NCBI GenBank assembly: GCA_028716525.1
Contig: JAQUPQ010000040.1
Span: 1 to 36,869, forward strand
Direction: 5' to 3'
Source: Terriglobia bacterium
GTDB lineage: Bacteria; Acidobacteriota; Terriglobia; JAIQFV01
Length of the DNA: 36,869 nt
Below, one piece after another: positions 14,903 to 24,401 of this stretch (position 1 is its first letter; the number at the start of each line of letters is the position of its first letter). The notes below the pieces were generated by a model. That model did no database searches, had not been told where the DNA came from, and saw only the letters and a program-made list of their open reading frames with translations. Both the position numbers and the translations under genes were made by a program.

Positions 14903-17900
14903 TCATACTTTCAACACATCGTCTTTGCGGGCGACCAAGGCGTAAAGCACCGGCGCTAGGAAGATGGAGAGAAATAACCGCGATATCAATCCCCCCACAA
15001 TGACGATGGCAAAGGGTTTCTGGGAATCGCTGCCGATGCCGGTGGACATGGCGGCCGGGAGCAGCCCGAGGCAAGCCACAAGCCCGGTCATCAAGATGGG
15101 GCGCAACCGCAGGAGAGACGCCTCGTGGGTGGCCGCTTGGATATCCATTCCCTCCAGACGCAATTTATTGATGAAGGAATAGAGAATAACGCTCGTCTGC
15201 ACCGCCACTCCCATCAGGGCCACAAATCCCAATCCCGAAGAGACGCTGAAATGCGTGTTGGTAAGTTTTAACGCCAGCAAGCCGCCGACGGGCTGAGTCA
15301 CCAGCACACTGAACACGATGATGAGCGGAAATTTCAGATTGCCGTAGAGGGCGAAGAGTATCAGGAGAATCAGCAGCACGGTAATCGGCATGATGATCTT
15401 GAGTTGCGTGCGCGCCGCCAGGTAATCCTTGTATTCTCCGCCCCAGTCGAACGCATAGCCCATGGGCAGGTGAACCGCGGCATCGACACGCCGTCGGGCG
15501 TCGCTGATCGTACTGGCCAGATCGCGTCCTTCCACGCTGAACTGAATTCCGATGTAACGGGAGTTCGACTCGCGATAGATGAAAGAGGCGCCGTTCTGAA
15601 CGCTGATGTCCGCGAATTGACTCAGCGGAAGATGTTGACCATCCGGGGTCGCGATCAACAAATTCTTGATGGCCTCCATGTTCTCCCGAAAAGGCTCTTG
15701 CAATCGAACCATCAAATCGAATTGGCGCTCACCTTGGATGATCTGGGTGGCGGCTTTTCCGCCGATGGCTGTTTCGATCAGGGTGTTGATGTCGGAGACG
15801 TTCAAACCGTACTGGGCGATCTTGCTGCGGTCCGGGGCAATAATCAGACTGGGTTGACCCAGCTCTCGAACAATACTGATGTTGGTAATGCCCGGCACCT
15901 GTGCGATGGTGCGTTTGACCTCGTGGGCTTTTTCTTCCAGAGTCGCCAAATCCCCGCCAAAGATCTTGACGGCCAGCGAGCTCTTGAGCCCCGTCTCGGC
16001 TTCGTCCACGGCATCTTCGGCCGGCTGGGTGTAATTGAAAATCACCCCGGGAAAGGCTGAAAGTTTCTCCTGGATGGCCTCGATCAATTGCGGTTTGGTT
16101 TGAATCTTTCCATTCCAGGAGGAATCGTCGTACGGCTTCAATCCCACATAAAATTCATTATTGAAGAACCCGGTGGGGTCGGTGCCGTCATCGGGGCGAC
16201 CCAGTTCATTCCCCACAATGGTGACTTGAGGAAAGCTCATCAGGATCTGGCGGATTTGGGGCGAGAGTTGGGTTGCTTCCTCAAATGAAATGGTGGCGGG
16301 TGTAGTGGCGCGAACCCACAACGCGCCCTCGTCCAGGTGCGGCATAAACTCGGCGCCAATAAAAGGAATCAACAGCAGGGAGGCGGCGAAGACAGCGAGA
16401 CAGATCACCAGGGTGGCGAGTCGATAATTCAGGCACCATTCCAAAGCCTTCCCATACCAGACCTTGATCCGTTCGTAAAGGGCGACGCGGGGTTCGTGGA
16501 CGTGTTTCCGTAGAAAATAGGCGCACAGGACCGGCAACAGGGTAAGCGAGCAAATGATGGAACCGATCAACGCGAACGACATGGTATCGGCCATGGGTTG
16601 AAACAATCGTCCCGCGGGGCCGGTCAAAGCGTAAATGGGGAGGTAACCGGCGATGATCACCGCCATGGCGTAGAAGATGGGCCGCTCGACGTCGTGCGCC
16701 GCCGCGCGAATGACTTCAATGAGGTTGTATTCCTTGTCGTGGCGGGCTGCCAGCTCCCGGAAAATGTTCTCCACCATGACGACGGCGCCGTCGACAATGA
16801 TCCCGAAGTCAATGGCTCCGATCGACAAAAGGTTTGCGGGAATGTGCCGCCAATCCAGGCAGATGAAAGCAAAAAGCAATGAAAAGGGAATCGTGGCGGC
16901 GACGATCAAAGCCGTGCGCACGCTGAACAAAAGCAGGCCGAGTATGATCAGCACCAAAATCATCCCGCGCAGCAGATTCCGCTCCACCGTCTTGGTGGTT
17001 TCCTCGATCAGCTGATGTCGATCGTAAAAAGGAACCACCTTCACGTCGGGCGGCAAGATGTTCTTGTTCAGATTCTCAGTGACCTGCTCCACCTTGTTTA
17101 AAACCACCTGCGCCTGCTCGCCCACCCGCATCAGAATGACGCCCTCGACGGCGTCGTCCTGATTCTTGTAGCCGAATTGTCCCAGGCGTACGGCGTGTCC
17201 GATTTCCACCTTGGCCACGTCATGGACATAAACCGGGATGCCGTTGTGCGTCGCCACAACAATATTTCCGATGTCGTCTGTTGAGCGCGCCAATCCCAGC
17301 CCGCGGATGTAATAGAACTGTCCGCCTTGGGAATAAAATCCGCCGCCGGCGTTGGCATTGTTGCTGCCGAGCTGCGCAAAAATTTGAGGGATGGTCACGC
17401 CGTAGGAAAACAACTTGTTCGGATCCACCAGAACCTGGTACTGCATGGTGGTGCCGCCGAATCCGGAATCGTCAGCGACGCCTTGGACGGCGCGGTAACG
17501 GCGCTCCACCACCCAGTCTTCGATGGTTTTGAGCTCCTGGGGGCTGCGGTCGGGACTTTGCAGCACGTAGCGGTAGATCAGGCCGCTGGGGCTGAACAAG
17601 GGCGACAAGGCCGGCGTGACCCCGGCCGGCACGGTGGCGTTGGGAATCCGTTCGAACGCCTGCTCCCGCGAAAAATAAGGATCGGTGTCGTACTGGAAAT
17701 TCATTTGAATGGACGACAGACCATACAAGGAGATCGAACGCAGCGTTTGAAGATTCTGGATGCCGTTCATTTCGATTTCGAGCGGAATGGTGATCAGCCG
17801 CTCCATTTCCTCGGCGGCGTGGCCCGGCCACTGCGTAATGATCTCAACATGGGGCGGAGAGAGATCGGGATAGGCATCGATGGGTAATTTCTGGAATGCG

Positions 17901-17986
17901 ATGACCCCCCAGATCATCAGGAAAATCATCGTTATGATGACCAGGAAGCGCTGCGACAAAGCGAACGTGACGATGCGAGCAATCAT
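14903..17986 (-). CDS. Heavy-metal-efflux-type RND transporter (CzcA/CusA family)
   Basis: 1,027 residues, typical of the family. A first membrane helix near residues 11-31 is followed by the conserved KLPIDAYPDLSPPHVEI, then two large periplasmic loops and two bundles of membrane helices. The proton-relay motif in helix 4 is intact: Asp393, Asp399 and Glu406 in IDFGIIVDGAVVMVEN. This marks the metal-cation (HME) branch rather than the drug-export branch. I did not find the methionine cluster expected of a CusA copper/silver pump in the cleft segment around AETGLKSSLAVKIFGG, so the substrate is not assigned. It is the last gene of the efflux operon, 69 bp after the adaptor gene. Confidence 0.94.
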   Translation of the reverse strand: MIARIVTFALSQRFLVIITMIFLMIWGVIAFQKLPIDAYPDLSPPHVEIITQWPGHAAEEMERLITIPLEIEMNGIQNLQTLRSISLYGLSSIQMNFQYDTDPYFSREQAFERIPNATVPAGVTPALSPLFSPSGLIYRYVLQSPDRSPQELKTIEDWVVERRYRAVQGVADDSGFGGTTMQYQVLVDPNKLFSYGVTIPQIFAQLGSNNANAGGGFYSQGGQFYYIRGLGLARSTDDIGNIVVATHNGIPVYVHDVAKVEIGHAVRLGQFGYKNQDDAVEGVILMRVGEQAQVVLNKVEQVTENLNKNILPPDVKVVPFYDRHQLIEETTKTVERNLLRGMILVLIILGLLLFSVRTALIVAATIPFSLLFAFICLDWRHIPANLLSIGAIDFGIIVDGAVVMVENIFRELAARHDKEYNLIEVIRAAAHDVERPIFYAMAVIIAGYLPIYALTGPAGRLFQPMADTMSFALIGSIICSLTLLPVLCAYFLRKHVHEPRVALYERIKVWYGKALEWCLNYRLATLVICLAVFAASLLLIPFIGAEFMPHLDEGALWVRATTPATISFEEATQLSPQIRQILMSFPQVTIVGNELGRPDDGTDPTGFFNNEFYVGLKPYDDSSWNGKIQTKPQLIEAIQEKLSAFPGVIFNYTQPAEDAVDEAETGLKSSLAVKIFGGDLATLEEKAHEVKRTIAQVPGITNISIVRELGQPSLIIAPDRSKIAQYGLNVSDINTLIETAIGGKAATQIIQGERQFDLMVRLQEPFRENMEAIKNLLIATPDGQHLPLSQFADISVQNGASFIYRESNSRYIGIQFSVEGRDLASTISDARRRVDAAVHLPMGYAFDWGGEYKDYLAARTQLKIIMPITVLLILLILFALYGNLKFPLIIVFSVLVTQPVGGLLALKLTNTHFSVSSGLGFVALMGVAVQTSVILYSFINKLRLEGMDIQAATHEASLLRLRPILMTGLVACLGLLPAAMSTGIGSDSQKPFAIVIVGGLISRLFLSIFLAPVLYALVARKDDVLKV

Positions 17987-18055
17987 GTTTTCAGTCTCTG
18001 GAAGATCCCGGCTTCATGGTGTTGATCTACGATAGGCGGATCCTCGGGTCCATAA

Positions 18056-19267
18056 TTATTGTTGAGTGCTGTTGGCAAATTGCAAGAAGACCGATCCTTC
18101 GGCGACGATGCGGTCGCCGGCCTTCAATCCCGATCGAACGGCCACCTGACCGTCCTGCTGAGCTCCCACGTCGATGAGCCGCTGGGCGAACTTGCCTCCG
18201 TCCATTTGCACGTAAACAAACGGACGGTTGTTGTCGTCGTGCAGCACCGCCGAAGCGGGAGCCGTCAAAACGTCCTTCAAGGTCTTGGTGTGAATGACGG
18301 CATCGACGAACATGTCTTTCTTTAAGATCCCGCCCGGATTTCGCGTCACAATCCGAACCGGCGTGGTACGCGTGGCCGGATCCAACATGGCTCCGATATA
18401 GGCAACCACTCCGTGGAAGACCGTCGGAATGGAGGCGTTGGTTTCGACCACCGAGTCTCCGACATGAACTGAAGTCAAATCTTTTTCATAAAGGTGGCCC
18501 TGGACCCACACGGTGGAGACGTCGCTGATGACAAAACAGGTGGTCGCGCCGGCTTGAATCAGCTGGCCGGGAAATACCAACTTCTGAACCACCATTCCCG
18601 AAATGGGCGCGCGAACCGGCAGCTGAGGATTAATCGGCAGGCCTTGCTTTTCCGCCTCTTCGATTTCTTTTGCGGTCACGCCGAAAATCTTCAAGGGCTG
18701 CAAATCGCTCTGCACTTCTGTGGCCGCATCGTTGTAGTCGGCTTGAACCGCCTCGAAGTCCTTTTGCGCGATGGCGTGATGAGCCAGCAGGTCCCGGCTC
18801 CTGTCCAGCGTAATCTTGGCCAGATTCAAACGGTTCTTGGCTTTTCGATACGTGGCGATGGCGCTCGCAATGTCCGGACTGGAAACATACAACAGCGGTT
18901 GACCTGCTTTAACAAAGGATCCCGCGTCAACCAGGATTCTGGCAATGGGGCCGTTCACCTGAGTGATGGCCTGGGTGGTGTGATTCACATCCCAATCGAC
19001 CGTTCCCGTGGTATGCACATCGACGGACCAATTGGCCGTTTGAACCGGGACGATGCTCAGGTGGGCAAGCTGATTTTGAGGAACAGTGAATAAGGTAGGC
19101 TCGACGGCCTCTTTCTCATGCTCGTAGGCTCCGGTGGCTTCCGATCGCTTGCTACAAGAGAAGGCAGACCAGACACCCAGAGCAAGAATGAAGAGCAATC
19201 CCAGAATTCGTAGCCGACGGTGGCGTGATATCAAGTGGGAAGCGCCCGTGGAAGTCAACGTCTTCAT
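18056..19267 (-). CDS. Periplasmic adaptor (membrane fusion protein) of RND efflux
   Basis: 403 residues of the CzcB/CusB type. An N-terminal hydrophobic stretch (RLRILGLLFILALGVWSAFSC) could be a signal anchor or lipoprotein signal with the Cys in SAFSC. It is followed by lipoyl halves (GPIARILVDAGSFVKAGQPLLYVSSPD and RAPISGMVVQKLVFPGQLI) flanking an alpha-helical hairpin. A beta-barrel segment (VSTVWVQGHLYEKDL) and a C-terminal domain follow. It links the inner-membrane pump to the outer-membrane channel. The ATG overlaps the channel stop codon in an ATGA, so translation is coupled. Confidence 0.93.
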   Translation of the reverse strand: MKTLTSTGASHLISRHRRLRILGLLFILALGVWSAFSCSKRSEATGAYEHEKEAVEPTLFTVPQNQLAHLSIVPVQTANWSVDVHTTGTVDWDVNHTTQAITQVNGPIARILVDAGSFVKAGQPLLYVSSPDIASAIATYRKAKNRLNLAKITLDRSRDLLAHHAIAQKDFEAVQADYNDAATEVQSDLQPLKIFGVTAKEIEEAEKQGLPINPQLPVRAPISGMVVQKLVFPGQLIQAGATTCFVISDVSTVWVQGHLYEKDLTSVHVGDSVVETNASIPTVFHGVVAYIGAMLDPATRTTPVRIVTRNPGGILKKDMFVDAVIHTKTLKDVLTAPASAVLHDDNNRPFVYVQMDGGKFAQRLIDVGAQQDGQVAVRSGLKAGDRIVAEGSVFLQFANSTQQ

Positions 19268-20571
19268 TGCAATACCTTCTTTCCGACCACCAGGTTGATT
19301 TGTTCGGCGCTGGTCATGTAAGCGGCCAAACCCTGCCGGTAGGCCAGCTGAATGGCGCGGTAGCTGCGTTCCGCGTCCAGAAGATCCAACAGGCTGGCCG
19401 CACCTTTGCGATAGGCGTAATTGCTGATCTCGCGGGACTGCTGGGCTTGATTGAGATATCCGGATTCATAGAGCGTCAGAATCTGGTCATTGGTTTTGAA
19501 ACCGGCGTAAGCGTTGATGACATCGGACAAAACTCCCGCGCGGGCAGCCGCTTGAACTTCAGTCGCCTGCGTCGCGGCCACTTTACTGCGGGCAATTTCG
19601 CCCTGGTTGCGATTGTGAATGGGGAGATCGATGGAAAATCCAAATCCCACACCGTTGACCGGTCCGTTGCGTTTGTACTCCCATTCGCCGGTCAGATCGC
19701 GCGCCCGGTTTCCGTAGGCCAAAGCCACCGTGTCGCCCGCCAGCCTCACATTGCTGACCGCGGCTTGGTAATCGGGCCGTTCCAGCAATGCCTGCCGCTC
19801 CAGTTCCTCCTGCCCGATGGAAAATTTTTTGTGGGCGAGATCCCCGATGACATCGAAATTTTCGGGTACGTTGTCGTAGCCCAGAAGCTGGCGCAAGGCG
19901 GCTTTTCCCTGAACCAATGCGACCTGTGCCGCCGAAACATCCTGCTCGAATTGCAGTTTCTGAATGGCGATCTTCAGAAAATCGGCTTCGGATATGTCGC
20001 CGGCATCGAGCCGTGTCTTGTTGATGTCCACCACCTCCGAAAAATCTTTGAGGTCTTGCTGTGCAAAGTCGAGATTCGATTTGGCCAACAGGACGCTGAT
20101 GAACGTTTGGGCCACCTGAAACTTGAGCTGCCGCTCGGCGTCCAGGACCGTTTTTGCGGTGACGTCGGTGGTGTCTTGCGCCACGGTTATCCGTTTCTCG
20201 CGCTTGCCGCCCCGTTCGAAGGTGTAGCTGACGGACTGCAGAAATTCCTGATTGTTCCTGAGGTTATCGAACGTCAGCTGACTGGGATTGAAGACCGGAA
20301 AATCTTCGTTGACAGTGGTGTACACAGGATTAGGTTTGAGCGCGGCGGTAATCTCATTGGCTTTGGATTGATCAATGTTGAGACGCTGGGCTCGAAGGGT
20401 TTGGTTATGTTCCACCGCCAGCCGCTCGGCATCGTCCAACGATATGACTAACGCGGGGGGCGAGGCCGGCGGCGCGGGTTGCGCCCACACCATACCGGAG
20501 CAGCCGCCCGCCCATGCGGCAAGAAAGAAGAAGTTGCGTGCTTTCAATGCCAATTTGAATCCCACTTTCAT
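19264..20571 (-). CDS. TolC-like outer-membrane efflux channel
   Basis: 435 residues from the ATG at 20571, preceded by AAGGAGA eight bases upstream; the frame open to 20673 adds an N-terminus with no signal character. MKVGFKLALKARNFFFLAAWAGGCSGMVWAQ is a signal peptide. Two repeated OEP-type halves follow: SLDDAERLAVEHNQTLRAQRLNIDQ at the start, and the helical tunnel segment QLKFQVAQTFISVLLAKSNLDFAQQDL. QQSREISNYAYRKGAASLLDLLDAERSYR is near the end. The protein would form a trimeric duct through the outer membrane, fed by the adaptor and pump encoded next. The stop overlaps the adaptor start by 4 bp. Confidence 0.93.
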   Translation of the reverse strand: MKVGFKLALKARNFFFLAAWAGGCSGMVWAQPAPPASPPALVISLDDAERLAVEHNQTLRAQRLNIDQSKANEITAALKPNPVYTTVNEDFPVFNPSQLTFDNLRNNQEFLQSVSYTFERGGKREKRITVAQDTTDVTAKTVLDAERQLKFQVAQTFISVLLAKSNLDFAQQDLKDFSEVVDINKTRLDAGDISEADFLKIAIQKLQFEQDVSAAQVALVQGKAALRQLLGYDNVPENFDVIGDLAHKKFSIGQEELERQALLERPDYQAAVSNVRLAGDTVALAYGNRARDLTGEWEYKRNGPVNGVGFGFSIDLPIHNRNQGEIARSKVAATQATEVQAAARAGVLSDVINAYAGFKTNDQILTLYESGYLNQAQQSREISNYAYRKGAASLLDLLDAERSYRAIQLAYRQGLAAYMTSAEQINLVVGKKVLQ

Positions 20572-20698
20572 AGAACCATTCTCCTTGTTCGCCGAACCGG
20601 ACCGGGCCAGCCGGCCATCTTGCGAGGAGCACCCACAATCAGACTCCCGGACGTACGCTGTTTCACCAATCAAAATTCAGAGTTTGGAAACGAATTCA

Positions 20699-21121
20699 TC
20701 AGACAAACAAAGAGGTTGGAGGGCCGCGCTTGGACGTGGCCAAGCAGAAATCGGAAAAGGGAAGAGACAGGTCGAACGGAATCAAGGTCTCAAATGTCAC
20801 CCCGGTGGGAGACAGTTGTTCCAACACCAGGTCTTCATTCTTTAAGGATTGGGACAAGGCGCAGGCCAGACACACGCCGTGCGATGGAACGTTGTTGAAA
20901 CGGCGGATTGAAAAAGAGATTCGTTCGGGTGTCGGCTGCATGTTGTTACCGCCTGCGAGAGAAGACGACACGGAGGCGGATACCGCCGGAGCAGAGGCGG
21001 GTAGGATCCAGCAAGTGTGCTCGAGCGGAAGGCGGAGGGAAAAAAGAGTCAGAAGATACAACACGCCGGTTGCGACGAGGCGGCGCATTTCAACTCGTGC
21101 CGGGCGACGGCTCTTTCTCAC
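20699..21121 (-). CDS. Small exported protein with Cys/His motif heading the efflux operon
   Basis: 140 residues from a GTG with AAGGAG eight bases upstream, and a good promoter behind it. A basic N-terminus (MRKSRRPARVEMRRL) and a hydrophobic stretch (VATGVLYLLTLFSLRLPLEHTCWILPASA) suggest a signal sequence or anchor. The mature part has HGVCLACALSQSLK, an H-x2-C-x2-C arrangement that could bind a metal, and FCLATSKRG near the end. No known family is certain; it recalls small predicted metal-resistance proteins placed before Cus/Czc operons. It is 127 bp upstream of the channel gene on the same strand. A metal-binding or accessory role is inferred from position and the Cys motif only. Confidence 0.68.
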   Translation of the reverse strand: MRKSRRPARVEMRRLVATGVLYLLTLFSLRLPLEHTCWILPASAPAVSASVSSSLAGGNNMQPTPERISFSIRRFNNVPSHGVCLACALSQSLKNEDLVLEQLSPTGVTFETLIPFDLSLPFSDFCLATSKRGPPTSLFV

Positions 21122-21440
21122 GGCCTTTCTCCTTCAAGGTTCGCAGTGATGCGGGATTCTACCAAATTATTTTTGTGTTGTTCAAGTAAACCTAATCAAG
21201 ACTGGATGAACCGGGAAGGCTGGGGGTTGTATAACGATTCACGCCTTTGAAGGGGCCACCAACGTCGGCCCCGCCCTGATTGAGGCGGGGAGAGGTGCGG
21301 CCGCAAAGGATTGCAGGTTTTTAGGAAGAATGAAACTCGCCCGCTGCAAGATAATTCCGCCCTGAATCCGCCATGATGGTGGGCGGTGCTACCAAAGCAT
21401 TGATGATCTGGCCTTGGTAGCACCACTCCGATAGCTCCAA
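21122..21440. other. Intergenic region between receptor and efflux operon, with hairpins
   Basis: A 319-bp stretch. It holds the efflux-operon promoter (21156-21185), a hairpin CCCCGCC/GGCGGGG (21269-21290), and an 11-bp stem GGTGCTACCAA/TTGGTAGCACC (21385-21424) just after the receptor stop. The last could end receptor transcription, but it also belongs to the GGTAGC/GCTACC repeat family. No gene is evident; minus frame 21196-21426 is hairpin sequence. Confidence 0.6.
21156..21185 (-). promoter_or_regulatory. Promoter of the efflux operon
   Basis: On the minus strand TTGAAC (21180-21185) and TAGAAT (21156-21161) are separated by 18 bases, 34 bp upstream of the GTG at 21121. This is the best promoter fit before the operon. 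Confidence 0.58.
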
Positions 21441-24401
21441 CTAGAATGTAATCTTTGCCGCCAACTGAAACACCCGCGACCCGACACCTTGTTGTTGCAT
21501 GGTCAGAGGTGTCAGGAAGTTGGTGGTTGGAGTAAACACGTTGGTGGTTTTGTTAAAGGTGTAAATATTGTTCTGGATGGTCGCGAAGTTGGGCGTGTTG
21601 GTGATATCAAATCCCTCAAAAATCAGCCGCAATCGCAGACGCTCTTTCACCGGGATGTCGCGGGTCAACCGCAGATCCCAGCTCCCCAGGCCGGGACCGT
21701 CCAGGGTATTGCGGCCCAACAACGGGGCGCGGTCGTTGAAGTTATTTCCATCATTGCCCGGGTCCCCGGTCGTTCCGATGCTGACGGGTGCACCCGATTG
21801 AGCCTGGAAAATCGTGGAGATCATCCAGCCGCTCAACATCGCCTTGAGTCCGGGATTCGACAGCGAGTTGGCATAATTCAAATCCCAAACTCCGGAGAGC
21901 ACAAATCGATGACGCACGTCGTTGACGCTGCGGCCTCGCTCCAAATTGGGTTGCAGCGTGTCTTGTGCCACCTTAGAATCATCTCCGCCGTTGCTCGGTA
22001 CCACAGAGGTACCGTCGGGTGCATCATCAATGGCCTTCGACAAAGTGTAAGACGCCATCAACTGAATGTTTTTGCTGAAGCGTTTGGTCAGTTGGACGAA
22101 CCCTCCGTTGTATTGCGAATCAGCGCCGCTCTCAAAAATCGTAATGCGTCCGAAGGCCGGATTCGGGCGTGCCGGACTGCCGGTTCCCGGATGGCGCATG
22201 AACACAACGGTCCCGCCCGTCGAGAGGGTGCCCTGTGTAGGAACGGCCGGAAACAGGTTGATGTCGCGGCTGCGTGTCAAGTGGAGACCGTGAACGCCCA
22301 AATAACCTACAGTTAAAGAATAATCAGCGCCCAACCTCCGCTCCACCTGAAGATTCCATTGTTCCACCTGCTCCGTCTTGAAATTCGGATCGAACACGTA
22401 AATGCTGGGCGGTGCCAGCCCGCCGGAGGGTGCCGAACTCAGAACGTTCGGATAGGTCGGCAAATTCGATGTAAGCAGGAACGTCAAGACATCGATTCCG
22501 TTTTGCAGGATACCCGTGCTCAAAATCAAACCCGGTGTCCGGGCATAGTAAACTCCATATCCTCCCCTCACCACCGTGGAGTCGTCGTTAAACAGCCGGT
22601 AGGCAAATCCAAACCGCGGCCCGAAGTTGGTGTGGTCGATAGGAATCTTATTGGTAGCCAGACCCATTGCCGCCAGGCCGGCGTTGGGATTCAGGGTGGT
22701 CGGCTGATTGTATTGAAACAAATCGTAGCGAAGTCCCAGATTGAGTGTTAGATGATCATTCACGCGCCAGGTGTCCTGCCCGAAGAAGGCCCATTCATTG
22801 ACGTTCGGATGGCTGGTTGGAGCGGTGGTTCCATTGGAAGAAAATCCCTGTTGATAGGAGGAGGGAGTCCCCGCCAGGAAGGCGGCATAGTTCGGAAAAA
22901 CATAGGATCCCGAGAAAAGACCGGGGAAGAAGTTGTCGGCCTTTAGAAAATTGAAGTCTTGTCCGAACTTCAAGGTGTGCCGACCGGTAACATAAGAAAT
23001 TGTGTTCGTCGGCTGGAAAGCCCGCGTATTGGTGAACCGGGGGCTGAAATTGTTTCGTCCAAAGGTTATCCCGTTGATGATCGAGGTTTCGGGAGCGGTC
23101 GAGTTGGCCAGGCCCGGCTCGTTGTCGCGCACAAAATTGAAGCGTGATTCCCACACCATGCGGGCGCCGATCACACGCGAATAGGAGATCGCCAGGTTGT
23201 CGGTGTTGACCTGGTTGTCGCCCGTGTGTTGCAAGGCGCTGGTGGGCCCGGGATTTTCCTGGTTCACACCCGTATACCGGCTGGCGTTGTAGCGTACGCT
23301 CAAGCGGTCGTTGGGGCTGATATTCCAGTCCACCTTTCCCAGATAAACGTTGTTGTTCAATCCCACAATGTACGGTTGGAGAAATTGCTGCAAGGCTGCC
23401 AGCGCGGCGCCCGTGGGAGGGATGTTCGGCGCTAAAAACTGATTGGCCGTGTTGCGTTGGGCGTCATAGCTGAAGAAGAAAAACAGTTTGTCCTTCTTGA
23501 TGGGGCCGCCGATGGTTCCTCCAAACTGATTGAAATGATACGGGCCTTTCTTGAATCCAGAGCGGTTACTCGTGAAGGTGTTGGCGTTGAGCGACTTGTC
23601 GCGATAGAATTCAAAGGCGGAACCATGAAAATCGTTGGTGCCGGATTTAGTCACCACGTTGATGGTGCCGCCGCCGGCCCGTCCGATTTCGGCCAGATAA
23701 CCCGAAGTGTTCACCTGGAATTCCTGAACCGCTTCTTCACTAAAGGCGTAGGGACGAAAGCCGGTGCGGCCGGTCGCTTGGCCGAAGAATAGATTGTTGC
23801 TGTCGGCCCCGTCGACCAGCAGCGAATTCTCAGTGCCGCGCTGTGCCGCAAAAGAGAGGTCGCCGCCACGGACGTCTCGAACCACACCCGGAGTCAGCAG
23901 GGTGAAATCGATGAAATTGCGCCCGTTCACGGGCAGGTTGGTGACGGCCGCATCGGTCACCGTCGAAGAGGTGGCACTGCGCGTAGTTTCGACCACCGGC
24001 GTCTCGGCTTGGACGCTTACGGTCTGCTGAACATTGCCGACTTCAAGACGTACATCGACTGTGGCCACAGCACCGATTTGCAACTGCAGCCCGGTGTGTT
24101 TGGAGGTTTTGAATCCTTGGGCGTCTATCGTGAGGTCATAGGTTCCCACGGGCAGGCCTGTGAAAGTGTAAAGCCCCACATCGCTGCTTGTAGTGGACCG
24201 CGTGAGGGCCGTCGCGGTGCTGGTAACCGTCACCCTGGCACCCGGAATGATCGCGCCGGAAGCGTCGGTAATGGTTCCGTTAAGCGACGCGCCGCCGATG
24301 GTTGATTGCCCGAGAGTTGGAAGGGTCATGCAAACCAAGACGAGTAGAACCACGCCAATGGCTGGAGTGATTCGTTGTGGCTTGTGCAACATGCTTGACA
24401 T
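21441..24401 (-). CDS. Oar-like TonB-dependent receptor with carboxypeptidase-like N-terminal domain
   Basis: 986 residues. Signal peptide 1-31 (MSSMLHKPQRITPAIGVVLL onward, ending TLGQ). Residues about 37-122 are a carboxypeptidase-regulatory-like beta domain (LNGTITDASGAIIPGARVTVTS, then GVYTF-like GLYTFTGLPVGTYDLTIDAQGF). A plug region follows (SVQAETPVVETTRSATSSTV, VNGRNFIDFTLLTPGV, LLVDGADSNNLFFG), then a large beta-barrel ending in QLAAKITF with the terminal Phe typical of outer-membrane barrels. Such receptors are common in Acidobacteria; most ligands are unknown and no polysaccharide-utilisation neighbours are seen. AGGAGGAG precedes the ATG by about six bases. The start region contains a perfect palindrome (24433-24444). 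Confidence 0.95.
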   Translation of the reverse strand: MSSMLHKPQRITPAIGVVLLVLVCMTLPTLGQSTIGGASLNGTITDASGAIIPGARVTVTSTATALTRSTTSSDVGLYTFTGLPVGTYDLTIDAQGFKTSKHTGLQLQIGAVATVDVRLEVGNVQQTVSVQAETPVVETTRSATSSTVTDAAVTNLPVNGRNFIDFTLLTPGVVRDVRGGDLSFAAQRGTENSLLVDGADSNNLFFGQATGRTGFRPYAFSEEAVQEFQVNTSGYLAEIGRAGGGTINVVTKSGTNDFHGSAFEFYRDKSLNANTFTSNRSGFKKGPYHFNQFGGTIGGPIKKDKLFFFFSYDAQRNTANQFLAPNIPPTGAALAALQQFLQPYIVGLNNNVYLGKVDWNISPNDRLSVRYNASRYTGVNQENPGPTSALQHTGDNQVNTDNLAISYSRVIGARMVWESRFNFVRDNEPGLANSTAPETSIINGITFGRNNFSPRFTNTRAFQPTNTISYVTGRHTLKFGQDFNFLKADNFFPGLFSGSYVFPNYAAFLAGTPSSYQQGFSSNGTTAPTSHPNVNEWAFFGQDTWRVNDHLTLNLGLRYDLFQYNQPTTLNPNAGLAAMGLATNKIPIDHTNFGPRFGFAYRLFNDDSTVVRGGYGVYYARTPGLILSTGILQNGIDVLTFLLTSNLPTYPNVLSSAPSGGLAPPSIYVFDPNFKTEQVEQWNLQVERRLGADYSLTVGYLGVHGLHLTRSRDINLFPAVPTQGTLSTGGTVVFMRHPGTGSPARPNPAFGRITIFESGADSQYNGGFVQLTKRFSKNIQLMASYTLSKAIDDAPDGTSVVPSNGGDDSKVAQDTLQPNLERGRSVNDVRHRFVLSGVWDLNYANSLSNPGLKAMLSGWMISTIFQAQSGAPVSIGTTGDPGNDGNNFNDRAPLLGRNTLDGPGLGSWDLRLTRDIPVKERLRLRLIFEGFDITNTPNFATIQNNIYTFNKTTNVFTPTTNFLTPLTMQQQGVGSRVFQLAAKITF

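Noticed and set aside
19225-20451. A 408-codon plus-strand frame
   Set aside because: It is opposite the adaptor start and channel gene; the minus strand shows signal peptide and OEP-type features.
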